Positions 49,389 to 62,065 are shown, counted from the first letter of the stretch. The stretch is 64,000 bases of DNA from Escallonia rubra (GCA_033065855.1 JAVXUO010002407.1:124001-188000), one strand, 5' to 3'. Numbers and translations: made by a program. The notes: generated from the sequence alone by a model not told the origin.

Positions 49389-49452
49389 TCACGCTGCTGA
49401 ATCATGTACGCCTATCTTGCACAGAATGTGTTCCATTTCGACAGCAGCAAAC
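49341..49452 (-). promoter_or_regulatory. First coding exon with an upstream ORF abutting the start codon
   Basis: An acceptor TTCTACAG precedes this exon at 49453. Before the main start (ATG at 49388) lies an upstream ORF starting at 49436: 15 codons, MEHILCKIGVHDSAA, ending in TGA at 49391-49389. That stop is followed at once, in the same frame, by the main ATG. A second upstream ATG in another frame (ATGATTCAG) ends in a TGA that overlaps the main ATG. If transcripts begin upstream, both would be translated first and could limit expression. Confidence 0.6.
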
Positions 49453-49889
49453 CTGTAGAACATAACAAGAAGCACCATGTTTTTATTCCATCAGCAATGT
49501 TCACAAACATTTTAACTCAAATTCTACTTTTGTGCATATTGAGTATACTCATATGTGATGTTGATGACATATATGAGGAAAGGAAATAGAAACTAGTCTA
49601 CTTTGAGTATTTTGTTTTTCCCATTTTCAGTTTCATCTCACCGTATTTTCCTGTGAACAAACTAAATACTCATTGCAAGCTTTCGTAAACCTTAAGCTGA
49701 TATTCTTAAATATCCCCTATCCATATTTTTAATACATGTGTCAATTTTCAAAAAAGAAGAAAAATTATAAAACTTCTATCTCTAGTCATAAATCATCAAG
49801 TCCTAAAACAGCATATTTCGTAACCAAAATAGCCATATCTTCATCCAAACATCAATAAATTCGTACTTTTTAGTGACCTTCACAATCAC

Positions 49890-52080
49890 AAGTAAACAGC
49901 TGCAAAGCAGCTTCAGACCATCACCATGCTAGGGTTTCGTTACAATGTGAAAGACGAGCATCCAATATGATCCATTTTGAACAAATAAAAATGTCAAAGC
50001 GCTAGTTAGACTGTACCAACTCAGAAACAAAACAAATGTGATTACAACTTCCTAGAGAAAAAGAAATATGACTACTAAAAGGGTTTTCTCATTATATCAT
50101 CAGCCTAATTTGATAAAGTCATACGTTGTTATTGGACTTGCCAAGTAAACAGCTGCAAATCAACTTCAAGCCATCAACATTACGGTTTTAGTATAATGTA
50201 AACCTAAAGCATTCAATATTACTCAAACTTAACAACTATAATACGATAAAAAGTCACTTAGACCGTACATAAGGCTTCAGGAAAACAAATCTAATTTATA
50301 AGCCATCAACATGTTAAGGTTTTAGTACAATGCAAGCCAACAGCTTTCAATATTATTCAAACTTCACAGGTATAAGCATATAAGTGCCATTCAAATTGTA
50401 CGAAATTCAGCGAAACAAGCTTTACCGTCAAATGCCATATACCTTTCGAATCAATTAGAGTCCGCACACAAGTTTGTCGCAAACTATTATTGAAGATTCT
50501 GAGGCCAATTAAGCAACAAAATCGAGCAAATAGAAGGACTCGGCAGCTCTGACTTCTTTGGTGGTGTTCAGTGGATAGGTGAGATGTTACAGATGTTCCG
50601 ATGGGGAAAATGTGGATTTGAGAGGATTAGTGCGCACCCTGTTTTTCTCTGTCGCCTCTTTCTCTATATGTAGCATATATATGTATGTCCACAAAAAATT
50701 TCCTGGGGCAAATACTTTCAGAAAAGTCGATCTTACATGTAGATATGCTGTTTTGGGAAAGATAGCTCTCTGCCTATGAATATTTTTCTTCCCGTTTACA
50801 GCTCCATTGTGCGTTATTTTTCTGTCAACAACCTAAGCCACTGTCTGAAACTCTCTTGTTAACCTTAAGCTGATTTTCTCAACTCTCCACTATCCACACA
50901 TTTCTTATGCAAGTACCTCAGTTTTTCAAGCTTATTTGGTTTCGAACCAGCGATAAGCTAAAAAAAAAACACTTCTAATCTGAAGTCATATATCAACTTC
51001 CGATAAAAAGAAATTCCATAATTAAAATAGTCTTATCTTATCCTCCAAGTTGAAATAAAGTCATGCTATAGCGCTTCACAACCTAATAGCTGAAAGCAGC
51101 TTCAGACCATCACCGCCCGAGGGTTTCAGTACAATGCAAGCCAAGCAATCATCATTACTCAAATTTAACAAAAACAAGCGCCAAAACACCACCTGGACAG
51201 TACGTATGACTTCAGGAACACGAAACAAAACCAAAATAGCCATTCATCTCCCTAATTCATGAGCTTAACAACTAAAGAAGCTTACACGCTAGGGTTCAGT
51301 ACAAAGTGACCGACAGCATTCACAAAAAATTAAATACAGTGTAAAACCGCAATTTAAACTGTACAAAAATCCAGCAAAAACGAATCAATACTGTCAAATG
51401 CTTTACCTCTTGTATCTATTAGCGTCACAAACAAGTTTTTCGTAAGGTACTATTGAAAAATCAGAGGCTGAATTAGCAGCAAACATTATCATCAAAATGT
51501 CCAGGTTTCAACAGATGTGTAAGTAATTAGTGGACTTAACGAGTAAAACAGGTGCAAATCAGCTTCAACCGTCAAAATGCTAGGGTTTTAGTGCAATATG
51601 AACCAATGCCATTCATATTCTACAAATACTGTCAATGAAACGCGGCTTAGACGTGAGACTAAAGGAAACGGAATCAACGTTTTCTCAACCTAATTCCGAA
51701 CAGATTCATACGTTATTAGTGGACTTAACAAGTACAGAGCTGAAAACCAGCTTCAAACAATTTACAGGCTAGGGTTTCAGTACAATGTGAATCAACAGCA
51801 TTCACCGCGATCTGAACCGTAACCAATTCAGCAAAAACGAAACATTACCTTCAAATGCTTCATTTCTCGAATCAATTAGCATAGCCAAGTGTTATTGAAG
51901 AATATGAGGCCGATTTGGAAACAAAAAACCGAACGGATTGAAGGACTCGGCGGCTCCGATTTTTCCGGTGGCGTTCGGTAGATTTTCCGGCAATGTGACG
52001 GAGGTTCTGATGGCGAAAATGTGATTCGAGAGGATGATTCTCTCCCTCTCTTTCTGTGTATGAAATCTGTGTGCGTGTGT
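49890..52080 (-). repeat. Degenerate repeats and repeated first-exon copies of the PH-RCC1-FYVE gene
   Basis: Phrases like CAGCTTCAGACCATCA with TAGGGTTTCAGTACAATG occur about seven times between 49900 and 51805. Three larger blocks share the probable leader exon: 51849-52050 (full), 51392-51490 (partial) and 50426-50690 (full but diverged). Each has a GT donor-like end on the minus strand after CATTTGA. The 51849-52050 copy is farthest upstream and is the best candidate for the used first exon; the others would lie in intron 1 or act as alternative first exons. Confidence 0.65.
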
Positions 52081-52619
52081 AATTTTCCCTCCTAATAATT
52101 TTAACTGTTTTTATTTCCTTTTATTAATGCTGGTGAGTATTGCCACGGTACCAACTGAATCTGTTTCTTTTTTCGTCTCGTCGCCAGAAAGTTCGGTTCA
52201 GGGGCTTTCAGCTTCTGGGTCCAATCAGGTGCCTTCCCGCCACAGCTCCTCCAGGCTCCAGTCAACATCTCTACTCTTTTTTTTTTTTCTTACTTCTACC
52301 CTTTCCCAAAGTCCCTTTTTTTTCTCTTTTTTATGGAAAGCGATATTTACACTCCATTTTTAGCCGTACAAATATTTCTAAGACGACTATATAACTATAC
52401 TTATAATATTATTAGCAACATAAATAAAGCTCAAACAGTAAAATTGAAGTTTAAAATTAATTTATTTTTTAATTGACGGCATATATCTACATTCATGCTA
52501 CTTGTAAACACCGGAGAGCACAAGTTTATATTTACAATAAGTGGCACATCTAAGGAAGAAGAATAAACAGTTAATTAGATTTTTTTTTTTAAGTAATGGC
52601 ATTGAACAAAATTTAGATT

Positions 52620-52767
52620 CCAACTTAAGGGCAATAAAGTCTTTTCATTAAAATCGTTAAGATTTTTACGATTCCGTTTGATCAATGGACATAAGTGTAA
52701 TTTGTTGAAACTATTGTCCTTGCCTGTAATTACCCCCAAACCTCAGGGACATAGGTGTAATTAGTCC
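52620..52767. mobile_element. Lone end of the Mutator-like MITE family
   Basis: The reverse complement starts GGACTAATTACACCTATG and continues with AGGACAATAGTTT and AAATTACACTTATGTCC, closely matching the left end of the element at 33480-34603. No opposite end is found nearby, so this is a truncated copy or a solo end. Confidence 0.7.
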
Positions 52768-53289
52768 TTATTCTTTTCTGTTTGGCACTCCATTTTTTGG
52801 CTGAGCTACATGACTATAGTATATGTTAATTCGATTCACTTCAATCTTGTTTATACCCGTATTATGGTATTTGGAGCATATTGATTGATGGTATTTAATG
52901 CTTTGGCGACTACCCAAAGCCGCAACAATTATAGGTGGATCAAGCTTAATTAGTGCTAAGAAGTTTTTGAAGAGGTTAACTAAACATAATAAGAAGGAAT
53001 ATTAGAACACACAAAAAATGGGTTGCGTTCCATGCTTTTTATCCACCGTAGACGCTAATTTCTTGATTGAACAATGGATCGCAAGATTTTGAGGGGGAAA
53101 AAGGCACATTTACATTGTCTTTATAGTTTTGGAGAAGCATGTGCAATAGGATACTAAAAAAAAGTTTAGTAGTGATAACCGGAGAAAAAGAAGTGCCTAT
53201 TAAGTATCTTGATAGGCACGAAACCCCTTGACATTAGAGTTCGTGTCTCATCAAGTTGGCGTCACAAGTTGCTACCGTCTTCATAACCC

Positions 53290-53740
53290 TTCCACTACCG
53301 GAGCTCCCACACCCATCTCCATCCACTCACACATCGCCCCACACACAAAAGATGCACAAACTCACATATACAAGCACACACCCCACAGTCACGACCTGTC
53401 CCCCCTTCCATCACCGGGGCTCCCTACTGCCTAACCTACCCACCCACGCCCACCACACAGAGACACACACACACACAAACGTACAAAGGAAAACACGCCC
53501 CCCAAGGTCACGACCCCCTCTTCCACCAGTGGCGTCCCCACCCTTACCCTATCCACGCACACACATGCACGTGCAAGCCCCCATGGTCACGACCCCTCTT
53601 TCCACCGGCAGTGTTCCCCGACCCCTACCCCATCCTCTAAAAAACACTCACACAGGCGCGCCCACACACACGCCCATGGTCACGACCCCTCCTTTCACCA
53701 GCCCCCCACGCCCCCATGGTCACAACCCCATTCAATAGTG
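53290..53740 (+). repeat. CA/CCC-rich low-complexity repeat
   Basis: Imperfect units around CCCATGGTCACGACCCC recur at least five times, separated by CA-rich simple sequence. Open frames over this stretch are Pro/Thr/His artefacts. Confidence 0.65.
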
Positions 53741-54649
53741 GTGGCCATCAATGTAAATTTCAAACTGAGAAAGTAATGAGTGTATTAAATTCAAAATTTA
53801 GGAGTACCGAGAGTATATATAAGATTAATCAAATACTATGTTAAGCAGCTTACATAGCGCAAGTGATAGATTCATTTTTGGCAAAAAGCTAGACTTTTGC
53901 CCCTCGTTGTTCATGCGTACATACAAAATTTGTATTCTACATGTTAAGTGTTTTTCCCGCTAAAGACTTCAGTAATACTTTCTGATCGAAACACTGGAAG
54001 CATGTTCAACGGTGGTCACAGACGAGAATACTTTGTACTTGAGGCTTTCTAAACAGTGGAACACCCTTTTCACTATCTATGATCCGGATTCAAAGTTATA
54101 TACCCCAATTACATTCACATTGCCAGGTTTGTGTTTGAAGTAGAAGATGTCAAATGAAGCATTAGTCATAATGCTATTTGAGATCAAAGATGGCTATAAC
54201 ATACGTCAAAATGGTGCAACAAAAACAACGATGAATCTTGCTTTATTGGAATCCCCGGCAAAATGTTTCATCCAACTATGTACACTCAAAATCCTATGCT
54301 GGGCTTACATAATCTTACAAAACTATTTTTAAATCCAATGTGAGATCAAATGTACCGGAGTTATTTGCTTCGCATAACCCAAAATTTTATCTGTAGTTGA
54401 CACGATACGTTGGCTTTACTCCCTCATTGAGTCCACTGAACCAACGTGCTCCAATCATTCCTGATATAATGTTAGGCCAGCAATGTTTCATCTCAAACAA
54501 TTGGGACTACTATAATCATTGCGATTAATATAACCATTGAACTTTCCTAACACAAACAATCAATCGAAGTAGGTACTATTGAGATCCTTGTACGCTCTCG
54601 CTCTCGCACTCGCACTCGCGTGCACACACAAAATTTGCCTCCCATACTC

Positions 54650-54740
54650 TTCGACACTTAGTTGCACAAAGCAGGGGAGGGAGCGGGGGAGCGTAAGCAC
54701 CAAGAATAATCTAAGGTTGGAAGCAGCTTGAATAAATAAA
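54650..54740 (+). repeat. Dispersed repeat, second copy
   Basis: The stretch around GGGGGAGCGTAAGCACC and the following AAGGTTGGAAGCAGCTT parallels 27170-27270 in the last EB1 intron. The class is unknown. Confidence 0.5.
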
Positions 54741-55415
54741 TGCGTAGAGAGTATTATCATTTGTTTAGTATAGTTCACAGAGAAGAGAGAGGAGGGATAA
54801 AAGGAGAGCTTTAACGACTTGAAAGAAGAGAAAAACAAGAAATTGAGTTGAAAAGAACTTGATTTTCAAGTACTCTCTCACTTGTTCCATACATCTCTAT
54901 CCAGCTGACAGGATCGAATTTCCATATTAGCTTGAGACGAGATCCTATGAAACTCCTAACTTGGGATCACAAAAGAGAATTTTCGAGAGAGAAGCGTCAC
55001 CATATTAGGAGTTTCCTGCAACTAAGCTTCGACAAAGGTACTTGCAAATAAGGACCCACTCTCACAACCCCAATGTTCCCGATCGTGGGGATCTAGAATT
55101 CACGTACAAATGTGTTCAACCTCAGAAAACCAGGCGTACAACACATTCCGGAAAAGATGAAAGATACAGGTTATATGTACTATCGAAAGTTCTGTCCAGA
55201 CGAGGAGCCAAAGCGACATTTAATTTACAGTCTACAGCAAACAACTGACTTCAGCATACTTCAAACAAAAGGCAGTAGTGAACAACGAAACCAAAGTACT
55301 AGTCAAAAGGCACTGTTAAAAGTAGCTACAGATGTGCCACTTGGACAAGGAACAGGGCAGTCGCATAAACTGACGTAAAACATCAGTCGTATCTATAGTC
55401 TCCTTCAGCAAAGAC

Positions 55416-56922
55416 TTAGTTGCTATGCGTGGGCTTCACTTCCCTATCGGTCTGTGGAAGAGGAGGAGAAAAAGGAAACATAAATTGAGTACCAGAAACA
55501 AAAAAACAGATTCACGTATTTGAGGCATATGATGCAGATATTTATACCTCACCTGATAGCAGAAACAAATATATGTTCAATCAGCTCCTTAGATTCCAAG
55601 TTTTTAAGAAAAAGAAAAATTTTCAAAAAGTTGTTTATGAGAAAAGCCATACCCTGTGAATCAGCTTCTCAAATGCTTCCGGTCCATTTTCTTCGATGTA
55701 CTTCTCAGCGGCGGTTAGGATGTCATCTGGCTTACTGAACACGTCTTTCTTCTTTGGGACGTACCAAATGTTAACAGGCTGACGGTTCACAACGGTAGGC
55801 CTAACATAGTGCTCATAAACATATGCAGCACCACTGAAGTATGGAATCACCAACCAGCAGGTTACAATCAGCTTTGCATATGACCAGAAAGGGATCCTGC
55901 CATTAATTAAGTAATCAGAGGCAGATAATAACTGTAAATGATTGAGCATAAAGAAGAACACATGCTGCTGTTAAGAAACATTTGAAAGCAGAACAGCTTC
56001 AAGATGATGACACGTGAAGATGCTTCCATAATTCCATCACACTTGATGGCAGATCTGAGCAGCAAAAGTGGCATAAGAAGATACAGAACAAGGAGTTGAT
56101 CAGAATAAGAAGAAATGGCAGAACAAGGAACCTAGCAATACACCCTTTAACATAAACATATTTCTACGTTCTCGTGTCTTGAGTGGTTGAGGTCGTCGTG
56201 CGAACATATCGTGTCCGTCGACACTCAGACACTAGCATCCATGTCCACACATCAAAGGTTAGAATTGCTATATTCTAACCATAACGGAAGATCATTTTGA
56301 GTGACAGCCAAAACCATAAATAATATCCGCCATGCCTCTTCAACCAAACAGCTCTACTCCAATAATTATCCTCATCATCACCATACCAGATCTTTGTCTC
56401 GACGCTCAAGCGATCAGCTCTTTTTCTTTTAAACCCCTCTTAGACCTCCACCGCCAATGTTCAACAAATCCGTCTCAACACTGCACACTCACCTCAGAGC
56501 GGAAGACGTGGACATACTTCACAGTGTAAATTGCACTAAACCCCTAATTTTGACATTGTTTTCTCACTTAAATCCCTATGGTTTCAATTTTAGCACATAA
56601 CACCCTAACATTTGAAATTGGTTCCAATTGGACCCAAAATAGATCCCTGTTTAAAGAAAGGTGGACAGTCGTCCACGTGGAGGGGCAAACATGCCTTTTC
56701 AAGACAAACACACACAACAACATTGGCACCCCCACTACCCCCCGTGCCCCATCCCTAAAAATGAATCCCACTACCACGGTCCCCCACCTTCCATCCCCCA
56801 TCAACCACCACCACCAGCGCGCACACCATCACTGTTGCTGGCTAGTGCCGCCCCTCACAGCCACTAATCACCGTTGTTGCCGCTTCCCATCGAGATTGTC
56901 CAACGGTTGCACCGATCTAATG

Positions 56923-56974
<52 letters not shown>

Positions 56975-59838
56975 CGCGCGCGCATCACACGGGGAGACGT
57001 TGAGTGGCCATTGGAAGGTGGAGGCGGTGGTCGACGACTGTGATTGGGCTTGTGGCTATTCTGACTAGCAATAGTGATTAGGAGTTGCAACATCGATGGT
57101 CGTAACGCTGGGCCAGGCATCAGCATAGTACAGAGTGAGGGGGTCAACGAGGGAGATTGCGGTGGCCGATCTAGGCGCCCGCGGTGCTACAATGAGGCCA
57201 TAGGTAATGTGGTGATTTGGTGGTGAAGATGTGGTAGTAGATGGATGGTGATGATGTGACTGTGGTGGTTGGGGAGGAGGGAGACTGTGTGCGGCTGCGT
57301 GCATAGCGTGGGGTGGTGGGGGTGTCAGCGACTGGGGTGTTGGGTGTGTGTGTTTTTATCTTGAAAAGACATGTTTGCCTCTCCATGTGGATGGCCGCCC
57401 ACCTTTTTTAACGGAGAGACAATTTTGAGTCCAATTGGAACATATTTCAAGCGTTATGGTGTTATGTGCTGAAATTGAAACCACAAGGTTATAAGTGGAA
57501 AATAATGTAAACCTTAGGGGGTTAAGTGCAATTTACCCTACTTCATATACAGACCATATAGCTTTTTGGCAGAAAGTGAAATTATATAGACGCATCTAGC
57601 ACTAAGATTGAGATGGAGATGTTTATAGCAGCAACCTGTAAGTAGTTCTGCACACATGATGAGTAGTTTCTCTGTAGTTCAACTCGTGACAAATCTTAAC
57701 TTGAGTGCAGAGTGCCTGTGAAATCGTCTAACAATATTGACTATTACATTCTATCATTTTAATTTAAGATACAAAAAGGGTACCAGTAACTATAGTCCAC
57801 CAGCGTTAAAAGGACGTAAACATGCATATAAAAATCAGCTGCTAGCCTTCATATTTGACCAGGTAAAGGATACAATTGTTCTTCGCAAGCACAAAATCAT
57901 GTACGTACATTTTACTGCTATTCTTTGTCTTTGATTTACAGTTCAAAAAGGAAACTAGATGTCTAATGATTAGGGAAAACAGAACAGCCTACTGGTCCAT
58001 TGGTCCAACAATGTATTATTCTATCCAGAAGTTGAAAACTTTAACTAACAAAGCCGGAAACTCCACCACAGGAATCGTCATTCGACCGCAATTGCTATCC
58101 AGATTATATGCTCATAAATTATGCTAGGCCAGAATGTTCTTCAGTTATTCCTCGTGACATGGGAAAACACTAAAAACTCACCAATATGATATTCCGTTCT
58201 CGTAAGCATTCTCTATATCCTATTACTAAATATCTGAAATATACCTTCTCCTCATTAGTAACAAAGAATGTGCATACATCAGTTACGTCCATTTGTGCAA
58301 AGGCACTCATCCATTTAGCAACAATCTTCCTTCGAAGTTCCCTCAGTTCTTGGAAAAACCACCCCAGAATTTCTAAACCCACTATCGAGTATATATCAAC
58401 TAAAATCGTATCATCAGCATGAGAAACGAAGGTCCCATGTTGATTATGCCAACAAAACCGTCCATAGCGAATTCCTGTCAACCTTCAATGTCCCACCTAT
58501 TACAACCAATATCCCATAAACTTCAACCTCATTCTTCCCAAGAACAAAGTCTTACTGATTTGCTCAGGGTTTTGTCGACAGTTAGAAACATTTTTATAAA
58601 AAAAGATGTCACCAGTTAAAAACTTGGAGTCACTCCTAATAAAATAAAATAAAAAGAAGTTTTGCAAGAAAGCAGAAATTAGAGAAACCCATTTATCAAG
58701 TGAGTGCAGCTTGAGATCTTTCTGGAAAATTTCAATCAACCTGGGATACCCCTGGTGTTGCACTGGCAGCACGACACGACCAATTCCGACATTCACATCT
58801 ACTCAAGCTATGGCCCCATTCTTCTAGACTTCTTAACAAGTTAGAATTCATGGTTCTCTCTCAGAGCTATGAACAAATCTACTTTATGTGCTATCTCATA
58901 AGTCATAACACTAATTGATTCCTGATCCCAATCTTAGAACCCGAGAGTGAGTGAAAGCTAGAGGACAGTTAACATCAATGTCAGTACAAGAACATAAGGG
59001 ATTTTGCATACTTTGCTAATCTGCAGTACAGTCATGAAGACAATAAATTGACAGCTTCAAAGATGCTTAAGAAATTACCATTCGATGAGCTTGGCAAAGG
59101 TAAGCTCGAATAGAGTAATCATAGAATAGAGAACCCAATAGGTAAGCCACTGTTGGTCATCCACAGGAGACTTAGTCTCAATAGCCCTGATTGAGGCATA
59201 TCTGTTGAAGCACCATGCCACATAACCATTAATTCAACCACACCAAAAGCAATAGAAGCGTCATTTAGCTCCACCCAATGAATGAACTATAAATATTCAT
59301 AAAACGTTAAAGTTTTACCATTTAGAAAAACATATTGAGAATCCCAAACAGATTCATTCTGACAATCTAAAGAAAGAAAATTTACCCTTCCAGAAAGGGG
59401 AGGTTGGGAAGGTGGTTGGTGGAATAATCAAGTATGAACAATTTCTAGCAGGAAGAATCTAAGGAAAAACCCACTTACAGAGGAAAAACAAGACTAACCA
59501 CAGGCCTGCAAAAATCGAAAGGATGAACCAAATCAGACGACAATATAGAAGACTATGTTACCACAACTAATACCACCCACCAGATTATTCATACCCATTT
59601 GCGATTTTCCGTACAAACCAAAGAACTTTCAATCATTATGAAAGTTAAATATCATAAAAACAAAAGCAAGGCAAGTACAATTGAAACATGCATTTAACCT
59701 ATTGCACACATACACACACACCCCAATGATCAATTGATCTCTCTTATAGCCTTATTTGGGTAAGTAAGGAAAATACCCAGCAAGAATGTCGAAATTCTTG
59801 GCCAACACCTTGAGGAAATTCCCAGCACCAGATCCCAT
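55416..59838 (-). CDS. HVA22-like (TB2/DP1, REEP) protein, HVA22a type
   Basis: Five coding exons in transcript order: 59838-59777, 59505-59479, 59201-59079, 55896-55653 and 55451-55416. All junctions are GT-AG and in phase, giving 163 residues. It starts MGSGAGNFLKVLAKNFDILAG. Residues about 20-95 are the hydrophobic TB2/DP1 core with hairpin membrane segments (QQWLTYWVLYSMITLFELTF, then IPFWSYAKLIVTCWLVIPYF). The soluble tail has INIWYVPKK-like NIWYVPKKKD and LTAAEKYIEENGPEAFEKL, close to Arabidopsis HVA22a. HVA22 proteins shape tubular ER and influence vesicle traffic; several respond to abscisic acid. The C-terminus (TDREVKPTHSN) is shorter than HVA22a's. Intron 3 is 3.2 kb and carries a MITE. 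Confidence 0.93.
56524..57538. mobile_element. Mutator-like MITE with ~200-bp inverted ends in the HVA22 intron
   Basis: The ends GTGTAAATTGCACTAAACC and, reverse complemented, GGGTAAATTGCACTTAACC continue as inverted repeats for about 200 bp, sharing GGTTTCAATTT(T/C)AGCACATAACACC. The 9-bp flanks TACTTCACA (56515-56523) and TACTTCATA (57539-57547) match at eight of nine. The 1015-bp element has a central CCACCACC-rich and CT-repeat region and no transposase. It lies within the third HVA22 intron. Confidence 0.88.
56926..56971. repeat. CT microsatellite inside the MITE
   Basis: About 22 CT dinucleotides without interruption, followed by a short CGCG run. It lies near the centre of the Mutator-like MITE. 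Confidence 0.9.
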
Positions 59839-60090
59839 CTCCTACACCCACAGTAGTAGGTCTATTTCTTCAGCTATACCAAAGGGGGGGAGAAGAAAAA
59901 AAAAAAAGGCAGGTCAAATGATTTGGTCAGGTTCCAAATAGATGGTTCGGTTCGGTTCAGTTCAGATGGGTCAAAGAGCAGATAACAGAGAGATGGCAGG
60001 AGAAGAGAGAGTAGAGACAGGGGTTTTGCTATGTAAAATATTAAAGCAGAGAGGACAAGGGATTTCAGCAAAAAGCAGCGTTGCTGCTGC

Positions 60091-60098
60091 TTATATAA
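60091..60098 (-). promoter_or_regulatory. TATA box of the HVA22 gene
   Basis: On the minus strand CTTATATAAG lies about 255 bases upstream of the HVA22 start codon. The stretch between is pyrimidine-rich, as plant leaders often are, which suggests a leader of roughly 225 bases starting near 60065. Confidence 0.65.
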
Positions 60099-60239
60099 GT
60101 GTACAAAATTGCTAAAGAAAAGGCGGAGGTGGTGACTGACCTGAGGGAGTGATCCAGTGCTATCAGGAGCTTGGAAATCTTTACTGATCATTGTAAGGAT
60201 TTGAGGTTCCTGTGAAAGCAACGGTGATTTGGGATGGCG

Positions 60240-61646
60240 GACTACGTTAGCCGCTAGGCTTGAGGGCAGGTGATGCTCGCCTAAGCAATGTGTTTGGTGG
60301 GACAGGCCAACAAAATGCTCCGTGAATTTTCTTTAGAAAGGAACCCCCGCGGTTGTGTGAAATTACGGGCACAACCATTCTCATAAGTTCTACACTTTGG
60401 TGGGGTCCACCTTCTTTTTTGTTATGTACGTAGTAATTTGTAAGGTTACATTTGTCTCAAAGGATGAAGTTTGATGATACGTACGTACTATAATAATTGT
60501 CTATCAAGGACTAGAATTAAAATTTTGGTTGATTTTAAGATTAACTAATGTAACCGTAATTAGTATGTTGTTATCGGTTGGAGGTATCAGTAGGAGTACC
60601 AAATAACATTCGTCAATATGTGAGAACAGTAAAAGTCATACTTTTCAACGTGTCTCGTTCCCTTTTCTCGGTTGCCCAAGGACAGACCATCTCTCATATG
60701 AAAGATTGAGAGATTGTCCAACGATTTGAGAGGAGATCAGGAGGCAAGCAAATATCAAGATTTCCTCAATTTCCTTACTGTTATTATGCAAATGTCAATG
60801 CACCGAAGAAGTGTGAGATCTCACAAGTAAGACATTGTTGAATTAAAGCTATGATTATATGTAAATGAGTTTAGGAGCTCTAACTAGAGTCATCAATTCT
60901 GTAGCTTTTAGCTTACTTCATTTTGTAATTCAGCCACACCGAGAGATGGAAATCGAGTGAACGTGAAGAAATGCTTAGTGCAGATTGATGGGGTTGCTTC
61001 AAAAGTTCTTTAAGGGTCCGATTGGATCACGGAATTAACCTTGGAATTGAATTAGATTTCGGAATTGGACCTTATGAATTACAATTCTGCTGATTGGACG
61101 ACTTATTTGGAATTGGAATTACAATTCATACCCAATTCCATGAAATTAAAAACATACCTTCAGGCCCACAGTCCAATTCTTAAGGTCCAACCTCAAAGTT
61201 ATAATTCCAGTCCATTATATTTTGTCACTGTTTCTCCGTCTCCACTCAAAGCCTCTGCCCGACATTCTCTTCCTTCTTCTTCTTTTCCTTCGTTCTTCTG
61301 ATTCAACCTCGGCAGTTCTTCTCTTCATTCTCTCTTCTCTGTGATTGTACCTCACCATGGAAGCGAAAATCTACTGTGCATACGGTGGTGGCTACGATCA
61401 ACTAATTTGATGGCGACGGCGGCAACGATCTACTCTTTTTTACGGCAGCGACGATAATTTGGCTGTTGTGGTATGTATCTATGTATTTCAAATCTTAACT
61501 TTGTTATTGATATTGATTTTGAGTTTGGGTGATGTTACTTGGTAGTGTGGCCGGAGCAGTTATTGATTTTGATTTTGAGTTTGGGTTAAAGATTGTAGTG
61601 TAGTCATCGAATTACAGAGATTGTAGTTTGGGTTAAAGATTGTAGA
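60240..61646. other. Intergenic DNA, no gene recognised
   Basis: A block at about 61015-61210 begins GGTCCGATTGGATCACGG and is rich in GGAATTG/CAATTCC in both orientations, suggesting a decayed MITE. The rest shows no coding pattern I recognise. Confidence 0.5.
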
Positions 61647-61886
61647 GCTGCTCGTTTGGTGTCTCTTTATGCCAAAGAGGGATGCTCTAAAGATGCACAC
61701 CAACTGTTCGACGAAATGCCTGACAAAGATTTGGTATCCAGGAATTCGTTAACTTCCGCATTTTCGTGAAATCAGTGTTTTAGTAATAGCATGAGATTAA
61801 AGACAGTTTTCGAACCAAATGAAGTTACCCTTACTTGTATAATTTCAGCTTGTACTAACCTAAGAGCTCCTGATGAAAAGCTAGTT
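61647..61886 (+). pseudogene. Pentatricopeptide repeat (PPR) gene fragment
   Basis: One frame reads ARLVSLYAKEGCSKDAHQLF, then DEMPDKDLVS, a stop, and later EPNEVTLTCIISACTNLRAP. These are classic PLS-type PPR phrases. The usual W in DLVSWNS is R here (TGG to AGG), and TGA at 61767-61769 replaces a codon that is often CGA, giving FS-stop-N. Only about two repeats remain, with no organelle-targeting N-terminus or E/DYW tail. It is a dead fragment. Confidence 0.8.
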
Positions 61887-62039
61887 TATTTGTTGTCTAT
61901 GTCTTGTCTGTTGTTCTCAATAAGAACCCAGCAACAAAAAAGCTGGTTTATTTGTTCTCTACGGCTATACATATTATTTTCAATAATTTTGTATAGCTAT
62001 ACGGCTATACAGTCAATGGCGTGAGAAAAAACTTGACAA

Positions 62040-62065
62040 ACTGAATAGCTATACGGCTATTCAGT
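62040..62065. repeat. Perfect 10-bp inverted repeat with 6-base loop
   Basis: ACTGAATAGC, six bases, then GCTATTCAGT. A related phrase, TAGCTATACGGCTATACAG, lies about 60 bases upstream, so this is partly a local direct duplication. It is not followed by features of a plant RNA gene. Confidence 0.6.

Larger units (their letters stand above)
52090..55415. other. Intergenic DNA between the two minus-strand genes
   Basis: No gene is recognised. It contains the PH-RCC1-FYVE promoter near its left edge, a lone Mutator-like MITE end at 52620-52767, a Pro/Thr/His-coding low-complexity repeat at 53290-53740 and a dispersed repeat at 54650-54740. The part nearest 55415 may be the HVA22 3' untranslated region. 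Confidence 0.5.

Noticed and set aside
53256..53738. 160-codon Pro/Thr/His-rich frame
   Set aside because: Translation of CA- and CCC-rich simple sequence.
59874..60221. 115-codon minus-strand frame upstream of HVA22
   Set aside because: It spans the TATA box and the pyrimidine-rich leader of HVA22, which explains its Leu/Ser/Phe composition.
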